DNA of 64,000 nucleotides from positions 6,822,501 to 6,886,500 of the forward strand of contig OX467089.1 of assembly GCA_950106755.1 (NCBI GenBank). The letters run 5' to 3'. A model generated the notes under the pieces. The model was not told the DNA's origin and did not search any database. It was given only the letters and a program-made list of their open reading frames with translations. Made by a program: the position numbers and the translations under genes. The stretch's first letter is position 1. Each line of letters begins with the position of its first letter. Below, piece after piece: positions 1 through 10,673 of the stretch. The stretch comes from Climacium dendroides. Its lineage: Eukaryota > Streptophyta > Bryopsida > Hypnales > Climaciaceae.

Positions 1-3000
1 GATGTGATATAAATTCTAAGTTTTAAACTATGAATTAGTGAGGTGTTAGCAATTTAATAGGAAAGGCAAATTGTAAAGTGGATTGAGGATTGAGGATTAA
101 ATTTGGAAATATTTCAAAGTACCTATAGAGTGTAGATTGTATTTGTCCTATATACTCTTGCCAAGTCAACTAAGGAAATTATTCAATTCAATAATTTGTG
201 TATAGACTTTTTGATTTTATATATTCACTCACACTTTTGTGCAATAGTGTGTATTGTATACCATATATTAAAAGTGTCAAGTTACAAGTATTTGCAATAC
301 TCAACCAAAAATATGTGCACTCTTGGTATTCTAAAATCATAATATCTCTAATAAAGACGAAAAAATGTAGGTTTCATAAAACATTGGTTTTTAATTGTTT
401 TATCATTGGTTCATCACGCTTTCAATGTTAGAGTCATCTTAAATTCTCAATTGTGTAGACCTAAGATATAACAGTGGCTACGTTTTCTTCTCCGAAGTCC
501 TCACCCCACATATAAAAAATCGTTAAATCTAACTAACTTTTATCTCCAAAAATTCATTTGCAAGTTTGAGACTTTTATTCAAATCTTATGTAAATAATTC
601 AAAGAGGATGTTTGAAAATATTACAAGAAATATCCTTATCAACCCCTCTTTGAAATTTGTCCGTAACTTTTGATAGGACGCATTAAATATTAGATAGATT
701 TTTAGAGATAAAGTTTAACTTGATTTCTCAATTTTTCTTAGTTCAAAGTTTATTGAAAAAATCTATTGAATTGTGCATAAACCAAGTTTGAAATTCTACT
801 TTAAATACAATTCTCACTTTTGGCTTAAGTATAAGTGGTTGAACTCCTATTAGTTCTACATATTCCACATAATTCAATTTACCTCCTACCACCTTATATG
901 CATGTAAAGAACTTGTGTTCTCAATTCTCAATTCAAATTATGAATGACTATTAAATTCATTGGGGTAGAGTTACATAATTGTTTGTATTTCATTGTATCA
1001 TGGAAGAGTGTTGTTAATGCTCAAGAATCTACAAAATCAAAAGATTTAAACTTCCATAACAACCACCTATAATGTTAGAGAGTTATAAATAGTCCTTCAC
1101 TTTTCTCTAGTAAACATCACTTGTGACTTTTACCAATTCTATTGTCATGTAGGTTCACGGATTACAAAGAAACAATGGTCGCAACACTTAAGGTAGATGA
1201 TCCCTTTCCATTCACTTAAACAATTCAACATGTTCCTTATATGGATATGGAGAAGGGAAAAGTTTTTCCATTTACAAAAATAGATTTTCAAAAGATTTCA
1301 TATTTTTGTACACTTTTTTTCTTAGAAACAAAATTACCATGAATTTTTTCATGAACATCTTGTTCAACCTACTCTTATTACATTGATCATTGTATTTCCA
1401 ACCATTGGCTAATAACAAAATCAACCATACTTCAATGTAGGTAATAATTGTGGCTTCCAATGTACATCTTACATCTTGTGATCGTAGTATGCTTTCAATG
1501 TATACCTCCTTAATGTTTGTGTTGCATGAATTGTCACCTAACCACATGAGCTATCACTTAAGCCACAATTGATCAAAAACAACACAATCTAAAATAAATG
1601 TACCCATATCCAATCACTTAAAAGATTTTGAAACAAATTATCAACAATTTAAGGTACTACAATTTTGTTTTCATGTACAAAGATAGGAAATATTAGAATT
1701 GCAAATTCTTTTCAATTTTATTGCTGAAATTGAAATTATTGTAAATTTGGGTAGCCAAAAAGTGATTAAAACCTATGGCCAATGTTTCGAGTCCTCCAAT
1801 TCCAATCACTTAAGAACTACTTCTGGCTCACTACTTCCTACTTTGTTGCTCACTACCTTGAAACATGTATCATGATCTTATTAGTCTTAACCTTAAAAAA
1901 GAGACAAAAATACATTCCGAGTTTCAATTGGAAATCTACAAAGAAAACACCCATTTCCATCCTTGTATCCAATTCTATCATGATGTACCAATAAAGTACA
2001 TTCTTACTAAGAAAATGTGCACCCTTAGTATACTATGGCAAAATTAAGTACAAAGATGGGAATAGGTGTCTTCACCTTAAGGTAGCTAACCCATTTCCAA
2101 CCACTTAAACAATTACTCATATTTGGAGCATAAGTTTTTTGAGTGCAAATTTTTTCCCATATACAAAAATAGAGTTCAAAAGGATTGTATATTTTCCAAG
2201 AATTTTATTATACAAAATACAACTATTACAAATTTTCTAGTGAAACATTATCTTTGACCTGCAATGTGATGTAGACCCTTCAATTTCTGAACATAGGCTC
2301 ATTGCAAAATCGACAAAGGGCTGGGTGCAATATTGATAGCCTTATAGCCAATCAAAATGCACCACAAGAGCTCCTTGAACTCCACCACAACTTCCCAGAA
2401 AGAACAACTTCCCAGAAAGAACAACTTCCCAGAAAGAAAGCACAACTTCATCGAAAGAAAGCAGCCTACAGATTGGAAATGGGGTGATGGTGGAAAATGG
2501 ATTGGCTACTATAATCCAGTCTTGATCCAGTCTTGATCCAGTCTTGGTTGGAAGCAAAGCTACCTACAGCTTGGGTTCGGCTCGTGCTTGACAATTACCC
2601 ATTGTCAACCAAATGGGTGGCTGGTCGGCTCCACTAACGAAAAAATCACGTAACATCACTGCAAAGAATGCTTGTTAAATCCAGTTAAATCCAGGTGTGC
2701 ACATACCTTAGAAGCTTACGGTGACAGACAACTACAGGAAGCGCACGTTCTGCATGGTTCAAACAATATCTCAATGGATCCCTTGAAATTTCCGTCAATT
2801 TCGTGAACATAGAAGTGAAACAACCAAGACTTTGATTGCAAGACTGCAAGCCACTTCGGTAGAAGAGGATCGGTGACTTCAAATGCTTCAAGACAGTGGA
2901 GAGGGCAACGTAGCTGTAATGAAGCTTACCTTGTAGAATGCAGAGCACAGAGCAGTCAAGCAATTCAGAAAACTCTGATTAAGCTTAGTCTCGTCGAATT

Positions 3001-3146
3001 CACATCGATACTACGCAACTTGGGAGCTGCAATCAACCTGAGCTTTGCGGAATTAGATAGAACAGCGCAATCACGCCACTTAGTCTAGAATTGACACCAA
3101 GCTTAGCTTCAAGGCATCAAGCAAGTGAGGGATCCCCACCTTCAAG
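1..3146. other. AT-rich intergenic DNA, no gene seen
   Basis: Open frames here are short, AT-rich and without recognisable domains. Two related blocks, about 1195-1310 and 2085-2200, share phrases such as 'cacttaaacaatt' and 'acaaaaatag' and look like an old dispersed or duplicated repeat. From about 2500 the base composition becomes more even. The last several hundred bases are probably the promoter and 5' leader of the gene that starts at 3147. Confidence 0.5.
2394..2445. repeat. Short tandem repeat, three 17-19-bp units
   Basis: The phrase 'aacttcccagaaagaac' occurs three times in succession, followed by a degenerate fourth unit ('aacttcatcgaaagaaa'). A separate 12-bp unit ('gatccagtcttg') repeats about 70 bp further on. 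No function is apparent. Confidence 0.7.
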
Positions 3147-3863
3147 ATGTTGAAAGCCAAAATGACGTTGTCCGGTCTCAGCATCCACGACGAGAGATAC
3201 GAACCCATCCGGGACGGCAGCAAAATGCAGACGTCCTTCGAGCTTCGGGCGGAGCTGAAAGTGAGCAAGCGCAAGGCCGGCAGCTTATCCGGAGAGGGCA
3301 TCGACTCCCTGAATCTCGAGTGGATCGAGAGCTGCGACTGGTTCGAATTCGCCAACAACAAATGGACCTTCAAAGGCACCGACCCGAAGAACGTCGACTT
3401 GTACGCCTTGAATCCCTCTTCCTACACGTTCAAGAACTGGAACACGATGCGCTACTACTTGGCCACCTCCAAGGACCTCAATGCCCCTCCGCCAGGCCTC
3501 ACGGACGCCGTGGCCAAGGCTGGAAGCGCGGAGGAGGAGGACAAAGCGGCTAAGCATTGGATTGCCGAGAATGGATTCGAGTGGACGTTGCCGGTGGCAG
3601 TGGATCGACCAGCGATCGGGTTGAAGCCTACGACGGGGAGTGGAGGGGGAGCAGGGGCGAGTTTGGTGACGACGAACTCCAGGCGGCGCGTGTTGTACTT
3701 TGATTTAGGGTTTAAAGGAAGCCAACCGAGGGTGACGGCGACGCTCATTTTGGAAAGCGTGGATGGGAAGCCGACGCTGCACAAGTTCCTGGTGCCAGCG
3801 GTGACGAGAGCGGTAGCAAACGATGAGACGCACCTGGCGAATTGGAGACAGGAGTTGCAGTAG
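3147..3863 (+). CDS. Intronless 238-aa protein of unknown function
   Basis: This is a single uninterrupted frame from ATG 3147 to TAG 3863, clearly GC-richer than its surroundings, with codon use like a real gene. I do not recognise the family. The protein has no signal peptide and no membrane segment, so it is probably cytosolic or nuclear. The N-terminal half is rich in aromatic residues (WIESCDWFEF, NKWTF, FKNWNTMRYY). A Pro/Ala/Glu-rich linker lies at about 110-130. A Gly/Ser-rich stretch near 165-175 separates it from a C-terminal part with beta-like segments (RRRVLYFDLGF, RVTATLILE). A second in-frame Met lies five codons downstream (MTLSGL) and could be the real start. Long frames on other strands over this gene are GC-driven shadows. 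A 29-bp minisatellite follows in the probable 3' UTR. Existence as a gene is fairly sure; function is unknown. Confidence 0.75.
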   Translation: MLKAKMTLSGLSIHDERYEPIRDGSKMQTSFELRAELKVSKRKAGSLSGEGIDSLNLEWIESCDWFEFANNKWTFKGTDPKNVDLYALNPSSYTFKNWNTMRYYLATSKDLNAPPPGLTDAVAKAGSAEEEDKAAKHWIAENGFEWTLPVAVDRPAIGLKPTTGSGGGAGASLVTTNSRRRVLYFDLGFKGSQPRVTATLILESVDGKPTLHKFLVPAVTRAVANDETHLANWRQELQ

Positions 3864-3867
3864 AGGG

Positions 3868-4105
3868 AACCCTCGAGCTTCACGACATAGCCAGGGAACC
3901 CTCGAGCGCACGAGACGAACCTTGCAACGGGAGTTTAGTTAAAACGTTAGAACCTTAGAGCTTGATGCCATAGCCAGGAAAACTTTACAGCATCGCGACA
4001 GAGCCGAGGAGCCCTACAGCTTTACCCCATAGCTGGGAATCCTGAGAGCTTCACGCCATAGCCGAGAAGCCCTAGCGCTTGACGCCATAGCCAGCGTACA
4101 GAGCC
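3868..4105 (+). repeat. 29-bp minisatellite in probable 3' UTR
   Basis: At least six degenerate units of about 29 bp follow the stop codon. The core reads like 'gagcttcacgccatagcc' followed by 'gagaagccct'. Three consecutive units between about 3988 and 4075 keep exact 29-bp spacing. The period is not a multiple of three, so it is not a coding repeat. Confidence 0.75.
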
Positions 4106-4219
4106 TTTTACCGTGTATTTTCGCTTAGGTAGACGCTACTACGGTATTTACACTTCAAGCATTTGTTTTCTTTATAAGTTTTTTCTTATATCTTTGTGCA
4201 AATACATACTTTTTATTTC

Positions 4220-4225
4220 AATAAA
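4220..4225 (+). terminator. Candidate polyadenylation signal AATAAA
   Basis: An AATAAA hexamer lies about 360 bp after the stop codon of the 238-aa gene, in a T-rich context typical of plant 3' ends. The motif is common in AT-rich DNA, so this is only a plausible assignment. Confidence 0.35.
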
Positions 4226-4374
4226 GGCATTGTATTATTCATAAATTTCTTTCAAAAATGAATTGTTCATAAATAAGGTTGTCTTTTTTGAAGATTCAAG
4301 AATTGCTTTAAATGAATGAGAGTTGTTTTGGATAAAAATATTAAATCGAATCACTTTATATAGTATATTATTGT

Positions 4375-4807
4375 ATTTTACTAGCAACTTAGTGTTGAAT
4401 ATTTAATTAAAGACCAAAAGAATGGATAGGTAAGACTAAAATTTAATTTGTGCTATTTAGGCCACTATTTTGCGGGTATGGGTATCCGACAAGGTTCGGA
4501 TATTTTGTTTAAAGGATTCCAAGATATGCAATGAGATGTTATTTGTTCATTGAACCCATAAAATATTGAAAATAATACTGTCATAATCGGGCAAAAAAAG
4601 TCTTTAGAGAAGGTTATCTTTAATGGATTCCAAGATATGCAATGAGATGTTATTTGTTCATTGAACACATAAAATATTGAAAATAATACTGTCATGATCG
4701 GGCAAAAAAAGTCTTTAGAGAAGGTTATCGTAATTCTTCTTCAATGAACTACAATTTCCAAATATTAGGCAAGTTTTAAATATTTGACACTAAGTTGCTA
4801 GTAAAAT
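4375..4807. mobile_element. MITE-like element, 433 bp, 20-bp terminal inverted repeats
   Basis: The left end 'attttactagcaacttagtg' (4375-4394) is the exact reverse complement of the right end at 4788-4807. Homology of the arms continues a little further inward with mismatches. The interior has no coding frame and carries a tandem duplication (4514-4729). This fits a non-autonomous DNA transposon. I could not find a convincing target-site duplication, so the superfamily is open. Confidence 0.65.
4514..4729. repeat. Tandem duplication, period 111 bp, inside the MITE-like element
   Basis: A block of about 105 bp beginning 'ggattccaagatatgcaatg' occurs at 4514 and again at 4625. The two copies differ at only a few positions (for example 'aaccca' versus 'aacaca', 'cataatcgg' versus 'catgatcgg'). 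Matching short open frames on the minus strand are a by-product. Confidence 0.85.
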
Positions 4808-4809
4808 TT

Positions 4810-5732
4810 TCAAATATTAGGCAAGTTTTTAAAAATAGACAAGAATTATTAGTTTCTACCCACATTGCCAAGCACTCCATCACAACATCCCCAAAATGCT
4901 CCAACATCTATTTGTCAAAGTTATTAGCAATTTAATTATTCCTTTCATCAAGTACCACCTTCCACCTCATAGTTTTTAAAAATGCCTATATCAGAATTTT
5001 TATTTGGAATTCTTTTCATGAAATCTCAACCCATTTTCAAACATCTTGAGTAAAACACATGTCATGGGACACACATGCTTCTTTTTGAAATTCTTGAAAG
5101 ACAATCATTAGATGTTTTATTGGGGAATTGTAAGGTTGTTTTAGGCTTGTTTCTTATGCTGTGAACCAACCTCTATTGGCCAGAGTTAAAAATAAAATAT
5201 CTATAATTTATTAAAAAAATAATTAGAAAATAAATAAATAAAATATTATTATCTATTTTGAAATTAAGACTCAAATTTCCAAGAAATGTAATATAAACAG
5301 AGAATTGAATTATTAAGAATTATGTAAAAATGACCTATGAAAATTACAACATGTAAATAACGTTGATAACCATTTTTCGTGGCTTGATTTTTGTATAAGA
5401 AATAGTCAATATAAGAATAGATGACCACAAATCTATATATTTGTATTGATCTTGATATTTCATTTATGAAATCCAATGAATTATTTTACATGTACAATTT
5501 CAAATAGACTTGTATACTTCAAGATTACATCAAGTTTATTCATTGTCTGGATTTAAAACTAAATCTTACATTTTGCATCAACCAAAAAACAAATAAATTG
5601 TTCAACTTGCGTATGCAAGCTTTAATCTAGATATCATAAACCGACTATTTAAAATTTTATGCAACCACTCGATACTTGTCAACTCCATTGCATTCTTCAA
5701 TAAAATCAAAAGATTTTATTTTTCTTCCACTT
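4810..5732. other. AT-rich flank; right part homologous to the flank of CW-MBD copy B
   Basis: No gene is visible. From about 5290 to 5700 the sequence resembles 10080-10480 (shared phrases 'gtggcttgatttttgtata', 'atttgtattgatcttg', 'agattacatcaagttt'). The duplication that produced CW-MBD copies A and B therefore included the 3' flank. Confidence 0.6.
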
Positions 5733-6257
5733 CTATTTCTTCATATTCTGCCGTTCTTGTTCAATAATCGAGTTGCATAGAAAATAGATAGTATATGGTG
5801 TTGAAATACCATCTCCAATGAATTCTGGAGGCATTTCAAAACAAAATCGGTCTTCATCCACTCGTCCACAAAGTATTGAACAATCGTTGAAGTGTCTGTG
5901 AGCTTCATTCTTGGATCGTAGCGTTGTTCCATACTTTGATTTGTAATAGACGTCAGCAAATCTTGATGATTTATTACCTCGAATGACGATGCTTTTGGAA
6001 AATCCTCGAGGAGGGACAAGATAAGCGGGCCGCAATACTATAGGTTGTGTGTTCGTAATATATTCATCATCGTCAAAATCTGTAGCATCAAGACAATTGA
6101 TATATCTTTGCCATTTTTTAGCCTCATTACACACAAATTCCTGTCTTTCCATAGATTCATACAATTGTTTCGATGGTATAATCCTCCATTTACTGCATTG
6201 ACCGCATTGCATCGCATAAGTTTTAATGGTGATTATCTTATGTTCGAAATTATCCAT
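5733..6257 (-). CDS. CW-type zinc finger plus MBD protein, diverged copy A
   Basis: The 174-aa product starts at the ATG giving MDNFEHK. It has a CW-type zinc finger (about residues 12-60; MQCGQCSKWR, then Cys in FVCNEAK and INCLD). A methyl-CpG-binding-domain-like region follows (about 80-125; PPRGFSKSIVIRG, SSRFADVYYKSK). This layout is that of the plant MBD1/MBD2/MBD4/MBD12 group, nuclear chromatin proteins; CW domains read histone H3 tails and plant MBDs of this class vary in mCpG binding. It is the oldest of three copies in the window: the C-terminus after the FCFEMPPEF segment no longer matches copies B and C and ends about 20 residues early. Both flanks are still related to those of copy B, including the short 'aaagtaaaag' repeats upstream. 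It may be a functional divergent paralog or a decaying gene. Confidence 0.7.
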   Translation of the reverse strand: MDNFEHKIITIKTYAMQCGQCSKWRIIPSKQLYESMERQEFVCNEAKKWQRYINCLDATDFDDDEYITNTQPIVLRPAYLVPPRGFSKSIVIRGNKSSRFADVYYKSKYGTTLRSKNEAHRHFNDCSILCGRVDEDRFCFEMPPEFIGDGISTPYTIYFLCNSIIEQERQNMKK

Positions 6258-6479
6258 GTTGGTAATTTTTAAGCAAACGCAAGAAATCAAGTTAAAATCG
6301 TCCACTTGAATAGTAAAAAAATGAAGTATCTAAAAGAATAGATATATTACCAGTAAGGAAATTATTAAGACTGTGAAATTCGTGTCTTTGTTTCTCTCTT
6401 TATATATCTAATGTTCTTTTAAATAAAGTAAAAGTCGTATAAAGTAAAAGTCAAATAAAGTAAAAAGTCGTAGTTTGCA

Positions 6480-7413
6480 TACTGTAGACGTCAATGCGGG
6501 TACCGGTACAGTGCCTTTCATCCACCCTCCGCCGGCACCAGCCACGGCATCCTCCGCCGGCATGTGCGTGGCGTGGCTTCTCTGGGGTTTCGAGGGCCTG
6601 CTGCTGCTTCTTGCACTTTCATGTTCCGAACTCCGTCTCTCTTTGCTGGCTAGGGTTTCGGTTTCCCAGTGGTGGACTCCAGGATCTCCTTTCACAGTTC
6701 AATCGAATCGCATTCTCATCGAAATTGGGGAGCAACAACACGGACCCATCTGCTGGCCTTACCTTTTTTGGGTGAGTATCTCGTGCCGTCTGCGTATCAT
6801 CTAAGCAGCGAGGTTGTCGAGTCGGTAGGACTGAGCTGAATCAAACTTAGGAGCCTTTCTGTGATGATCGACGTTGCCACCCCGTGTTGGGTTTCTTGTC
6901 GAGCACTTCAATTCCGAGCACGCCTCCTCCAGATACCCTCACAGATTGAAAGCGATTAATTACACCGTGGGTACAGCATGTAGGCACTTCGGCGGGGTTA
7001 ATAACGAAACAGTACCTTAGAAGATATCGTTGCTAGTCTTGGAATGAAGAGCGCAGAGCTTGTGTAAGACTAAATTAACTTTATCTTTTGTGGTTCCGGG
7101 GAGGGAAGGAAGTTGTTGCAAGATCATATGAACCCACAACAGCCCGTGTTTTTCTTGTCATAGATAACATCATCGATGATCATGAGTCACAGTCGCAAGC
7201 ATTAGCCTTCTTAGAGGTTGGATTCCACCCACGTAGCATGATCATGATCACGTCAAGGATCAAGGAGTTTGGATGTTGTTGAAGAGTTGTTTCCAAGGCA
7301 CCTGAATGCCATATATTGCAATGTTGTGCCTAGGTTGAGTGAGGAGGAGGAAGCTAGATTGATTGATTTTTTTGCAAAGAGCAGCTCTTCAACGAAAGTT
7401 GGAAACCCTCACA
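6480..7413 (+). promoter_or_regulatory. Probable promoter and 5' leader of the GPN1 gene
   Basis: The first part (about 6481-6515) still resembles the upstream flank of CW-MBD copy B ('gtcaatgcgg'). The sequence then becomes CT-rich and contains a telo-box-like 'tagggttt' near 6651, common in promoters or leaders of plant housekeeping genes. A good splice donor (gtgagt at 6772) suggests a noncoding first exon. No transcript evidence is available. An NB-ARC remnant lies within the downstream part. Confidence 0.4.
7088..7380 (+). pseudogene. NB-ARC (NBS resistance-type) remnant
   Basis: A short frame at 7088-7282 contains a kinase-2-like strand (ARVFLVIDNIIDD) and an RNBS-B-like segment (GFHPRSMIMITSRIKE), as in plant NB-ARC domains. 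A stop follows. One base out of frame, from about 7270, the homology seems to continue with DVVEELFPRHL and a segment resembling the 'L-x-x-x-EA' part (VPRLSEEEEARLIDFF). There is no P-loop, LRR or N-terminal domain. It is best read as a frameshifted fragment of an NBS-type immune receptor gene captured just upstream of the GPN1 start codon. Confidence 0.55.
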
Positions 7414-9970
7414 ATGGAGGAGCAAGAAACTGCAAGTCCTGCTAAGGTGATGGTGCACAAGAAACCTATTGTGATCATTGTGATCGGAATGGCAGGTAAG
7501 AACCCTAAATCCACGTTTTTGAGTTTCTTGCTGTTTTTTTCCCATTAAAGAAAAACCTAACGTATCTTCAAGGAAGAGGATACTCTTCAAACATGGTAAC
7601 CAATTTGTAAGACAGTGTGCTTTCATTGTGAGATCACTCAACAGAGCTCATCGGAGAGATCACTCTCTCTGTGTACTACAAGAGCCAAATTCTCTTTCGA
7701 TCAAATCTTATCACTCAATATTCTTAAGGGACAGTAGATCACTGTTGGATGGACAGTGACAATTCTATTCTCATTCAAAGATTAGAGGCCATAGACATTT
7801 AACTTACAAGTCAATCCTTGCTAATTGAAGGCCAACTAATGGTGTTGGAAGAGATGAGTTGTTGTTGGTATCAGGGTCAGTCAGTCAATAGGAAATGGGG
7901 TCAGTTTTCTAACGGTTTGAGGACCCTCTACCTTAGACCTGATTTTCACAATGCGGTCTTCTGAAACCCCATGTAGGAAGCGGAAAGACGACTTTGATGC
8001 AGCGTCTGATATCTCATGTACAAAGCTCCCAAAAGAGAGGCTATGTGCTGAACTTGGATCCCGCGGTGATGTCTCTGCCGTTCACTGCAAACATTGACAT
8101 TCGGGATACTGTCAACTATAAGAATGTGATGAAGGAGTATCATCTGGGTCCCAACGGGGGGATTCTCACCTCTCTCAATCTCTTTGCCACCAAGTTTGAT
8201 GAGGTGATCTCTCTTTGACCTTTGCCAAATTTTGTGGCGTGTGGTGAATTTGTTGGTATTCAGGCGTTATGACATAACCTAATAAAAGGACCCAAAGGCG
8301 TTAAATATGTTTTTTCCTCCCGGCTGTTATGAGGTCATATGGAATCTGCTTTTATCCCATTTTATTTGTGCTTTGACTGATGGGTTTAGGGTTTAGGTGA
8401 TGTTCTTCACTGATTCTGGTGATACAAAACATGGTTTCACGCAATATAATCAGTCCAGTTGGTCACTTGAATCCATGAATACTTGGTCAATCCTTCAGCG
8501 GTTAATTCGATACTACTTGAAGTTTAGATAATATAATAATGCGCGTTTCTCTTCTCCAGAGTTGATTCTGACATGCATTTGTGGTTGTTAGGTTGTGGGA
8601 TTGGTAGAGGCACGCGCAGCGGACCTGGACTATGTTCTTGTGGACACTCCTGGGCAAATCGAAATTTTCACGTGGTCCGCGTCTGGTGCGATTGTTGTGG
8701 AAGCTTTCGCATCTTGTTTTCCCACAGTCGTTACTTACGTTGTCGACACACCGCGATCCGTGAATCCAGTGACGTTCATGAGTAACATGCTTTATGCATG
8801 TGGGATACTGTACAAGACACGACTTCCACTTCTGTTAGCTTTCAACAAGGTGGATGTTGCCAAACATCAGTTTGCTCTGGAGGTAAAAATGAATCGACAC
8901 TACACAAAGTTATTTGAACTCTAGTCTGATTCTTACTGTCGTTTTCATCTGAAAATATTTGCATATCAGGACGTTTTATAATACTAAAGTCAATTGGTAC
9001 TAAAATGCCCGAGTTGGTTGCATTGTCCTCTAAGGGTTGAAGTGAAATTGTTCCGTTTTAAGTGAAATTGTTCCGTTTTAAGTGAAATTGTTCCGTTTTA
9101 GACTATCCATATACAGTTTTATTACACTAATGGTTGTTACTTGGGTCTTCACCACAATTACTCAGTCTAGTTTGTTCATCATCTGCAGTGGATGGACGAC
9201 TTCGAGGCGTTCCAAGGTGCCGTGGAGGGTGATTCATCGTATTCCTCCAGCTTGAGCCGCAGTCTTTGTTTGGTCCTTGATGAGTTCTACAAGAATCTTC
9301 GTAATGCTGGTGTCTCAGCTGTCACAGGGGAGGGGGTTGTGGATTTCTTTAACCAAGTGGACAAGTGTGCGGATGAGTACATGGAATCATATTGGTAAGT
9401 GCAGCAGCAGTCTATTCAAATTTTGTACCGTTTCACTCCCTGTTCGTCACATAAACTTAATTAATGTCAACAGATATACTTATTCACGCATCTCTGTCAC
9501 TGAACTCTTAATACAAGTAATGAAACTCTTTTTGCAGTATGTCTCTGATCGCAAGACAGTGTGTATTATTTGCAAAATTTCTGTTGAATTGTGACCAAAA
9601 TTTGAGCATTTTAAGATCATCCTTTGGTTTCTTGCTGTCGTGTTTCATACATTGACTACTTGTTGCGACTGGTGGTATCTTTTATCTTATCTGATGTAGG
9701 CCCGACTTAGAGAGGCGGAAAGCAGAGAAAGCTGAACTTGAGGCTAAGCGAAAGGAAGCCAACCTCGTTCGGTTACAGAATGATCTGGCAGAGTCTCAAG
9801 GCCAAAGCGTGGTCCTCAGCGCTCCTCGCCGTATGGAGGAAGATGACGAGGAGGAGGAAGAAGAGGAAGGTGGGCTAGAGGAAGACGAGGACGACGATAA
9901 TGACGACGCAGATGGGGAAGAAGACCATGATGGTCAATATTTTCGTGAAATTGGGAATCAGCAGTTGTAA
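7414..9970 (+). CDS. GPN1: GPN-loop GTPase 1 (GPN1/QQT2 type), five exons
   Basis: Exons, all with GT-AG borders and in phase: 7414-7495, 7977-8203, 8592-8882, 9189-9394, 9700-9970, giving 358 aa, about the size of plant GPN1. The Walker A motif GMAGSGKTT is split by intron 1. Exon 2 carries the diagnostic GPN loop ([16 protein letters not shown]). Exon 3 carries DTPGQIE (G3) and FNKVD (G4). Exon 4 has the SAVTGEG motif. Exon 5 encodes a charged helix and a long acidic Asp/Glu tail. GPN1 proteins act with GPN2/GPN3 in cytoplasmic assembly and nuclear import of RNA polymerase II; in Arabidopsis the relative is QQT2. Intron 3 holds a perfect 3 x 20-bp tandem repeat. The gene lies between CW-MBD copies A and B. 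It appears intact, with all catalytic motifs present. Confidence 0.93.
9041..9100 (+). repeat. Perfect 3 x 20-bp tandem repeat in GPN1 intron 3
   Basis: The unit 'agtgaaattgttccgtttta' occurs three times with no mismatch. Perfect identity implies recent expansion, so it is likely to vary in copy number between individuals. Confidence 0.95.
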
Positions 9971-10040
9971 CTAAGCTTGAAAGGCGTGGTGTACAAATTT
10001 ATTCAAGACAATTTTGACAAGTCTAAGAAAGCAAACTAAA

Positions 10041-10260
10041 CAGAGTTTTATGCATTCAAAAGAAGCCTCAAGGGCATAATATGAAACTTACAACATTTTA
10101 ATAACACTTGTAACCAGTACTCAGTGGCTTGATTGGTTTTTGTATAAACAGAGTTTTATGCATTCAAAAGAAGCCTGAAGGGCATAATATGAAACTTACA
10201 ACATTTTAATAACACTTGTAACCATTATTTAGTGGCTTGGTTTTTGTACAAGTAATAGCC
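10041..10260. repeat. Tandem duplication, about 107-bp unit, downstream of GPN1
   Basis: A block beginning 'cagagttttatgcattcaaa' appears at about 10041 and again at about 10148, nearly identical, ending in 'gtggcttg' and 'tttttgta'. It overlaps the sequence also found downstream of CW-MBD copy A. Confidence 0.8.
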
Positions 10261-10548
10261 AGTACAAGAAAAGATGAGCACAAATCTATCAATATTTGTA
10301 TTGATCTTGGTATTACATTTATGGAAACCAATGAATGACTTCACACGTGCAATTTCAAATAGAATGTATACTGCGAAGATTACATCAAGTTTTCCATTCA
10401 CTGTATGTGTTTTAAACTGAATCTTACATCTTGCATCAACTTGCACATAATCCAACTATCTAAAAATTTTATATAACAAACACATGATATTTGCCAACAC
10501 CATAATGCCCAAGTCTGGTTTTCAAGGGCAGATTTGTCAGCACTCATA

Positions 10549-10636
10549 ATGCAGCCCCTCTTTCTACAACTCTGCAATTGTGTAAAGTACAAATGCAGCC
10601 CCTCTTCCTACACCTCTGCAATTGTGTAAAGTACAA
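10549..10636. repeat. 44-bp tandem repeat, two units, 3' of CW-MBD copy B
   Basis: Units beginning 'atgcagcccctctt' start at 10549 and 10593. The equivalent place in the other duplication unit (27737-27868) has three units, so copy number changed after the segmental duplication. Confidence 0.85.
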
Positions 10637-10673
10637 ATACACAGAGGCTTGTGATGAGCTATTAGACTTAGCA

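Noticed and set aside
3125..3911. Additional overlapping genes on both strands over the 238-aa gene
   Set aside because: They are GC-driven shadow frames with Arg/Pro/Gly-rich, low-information translations and no domains.
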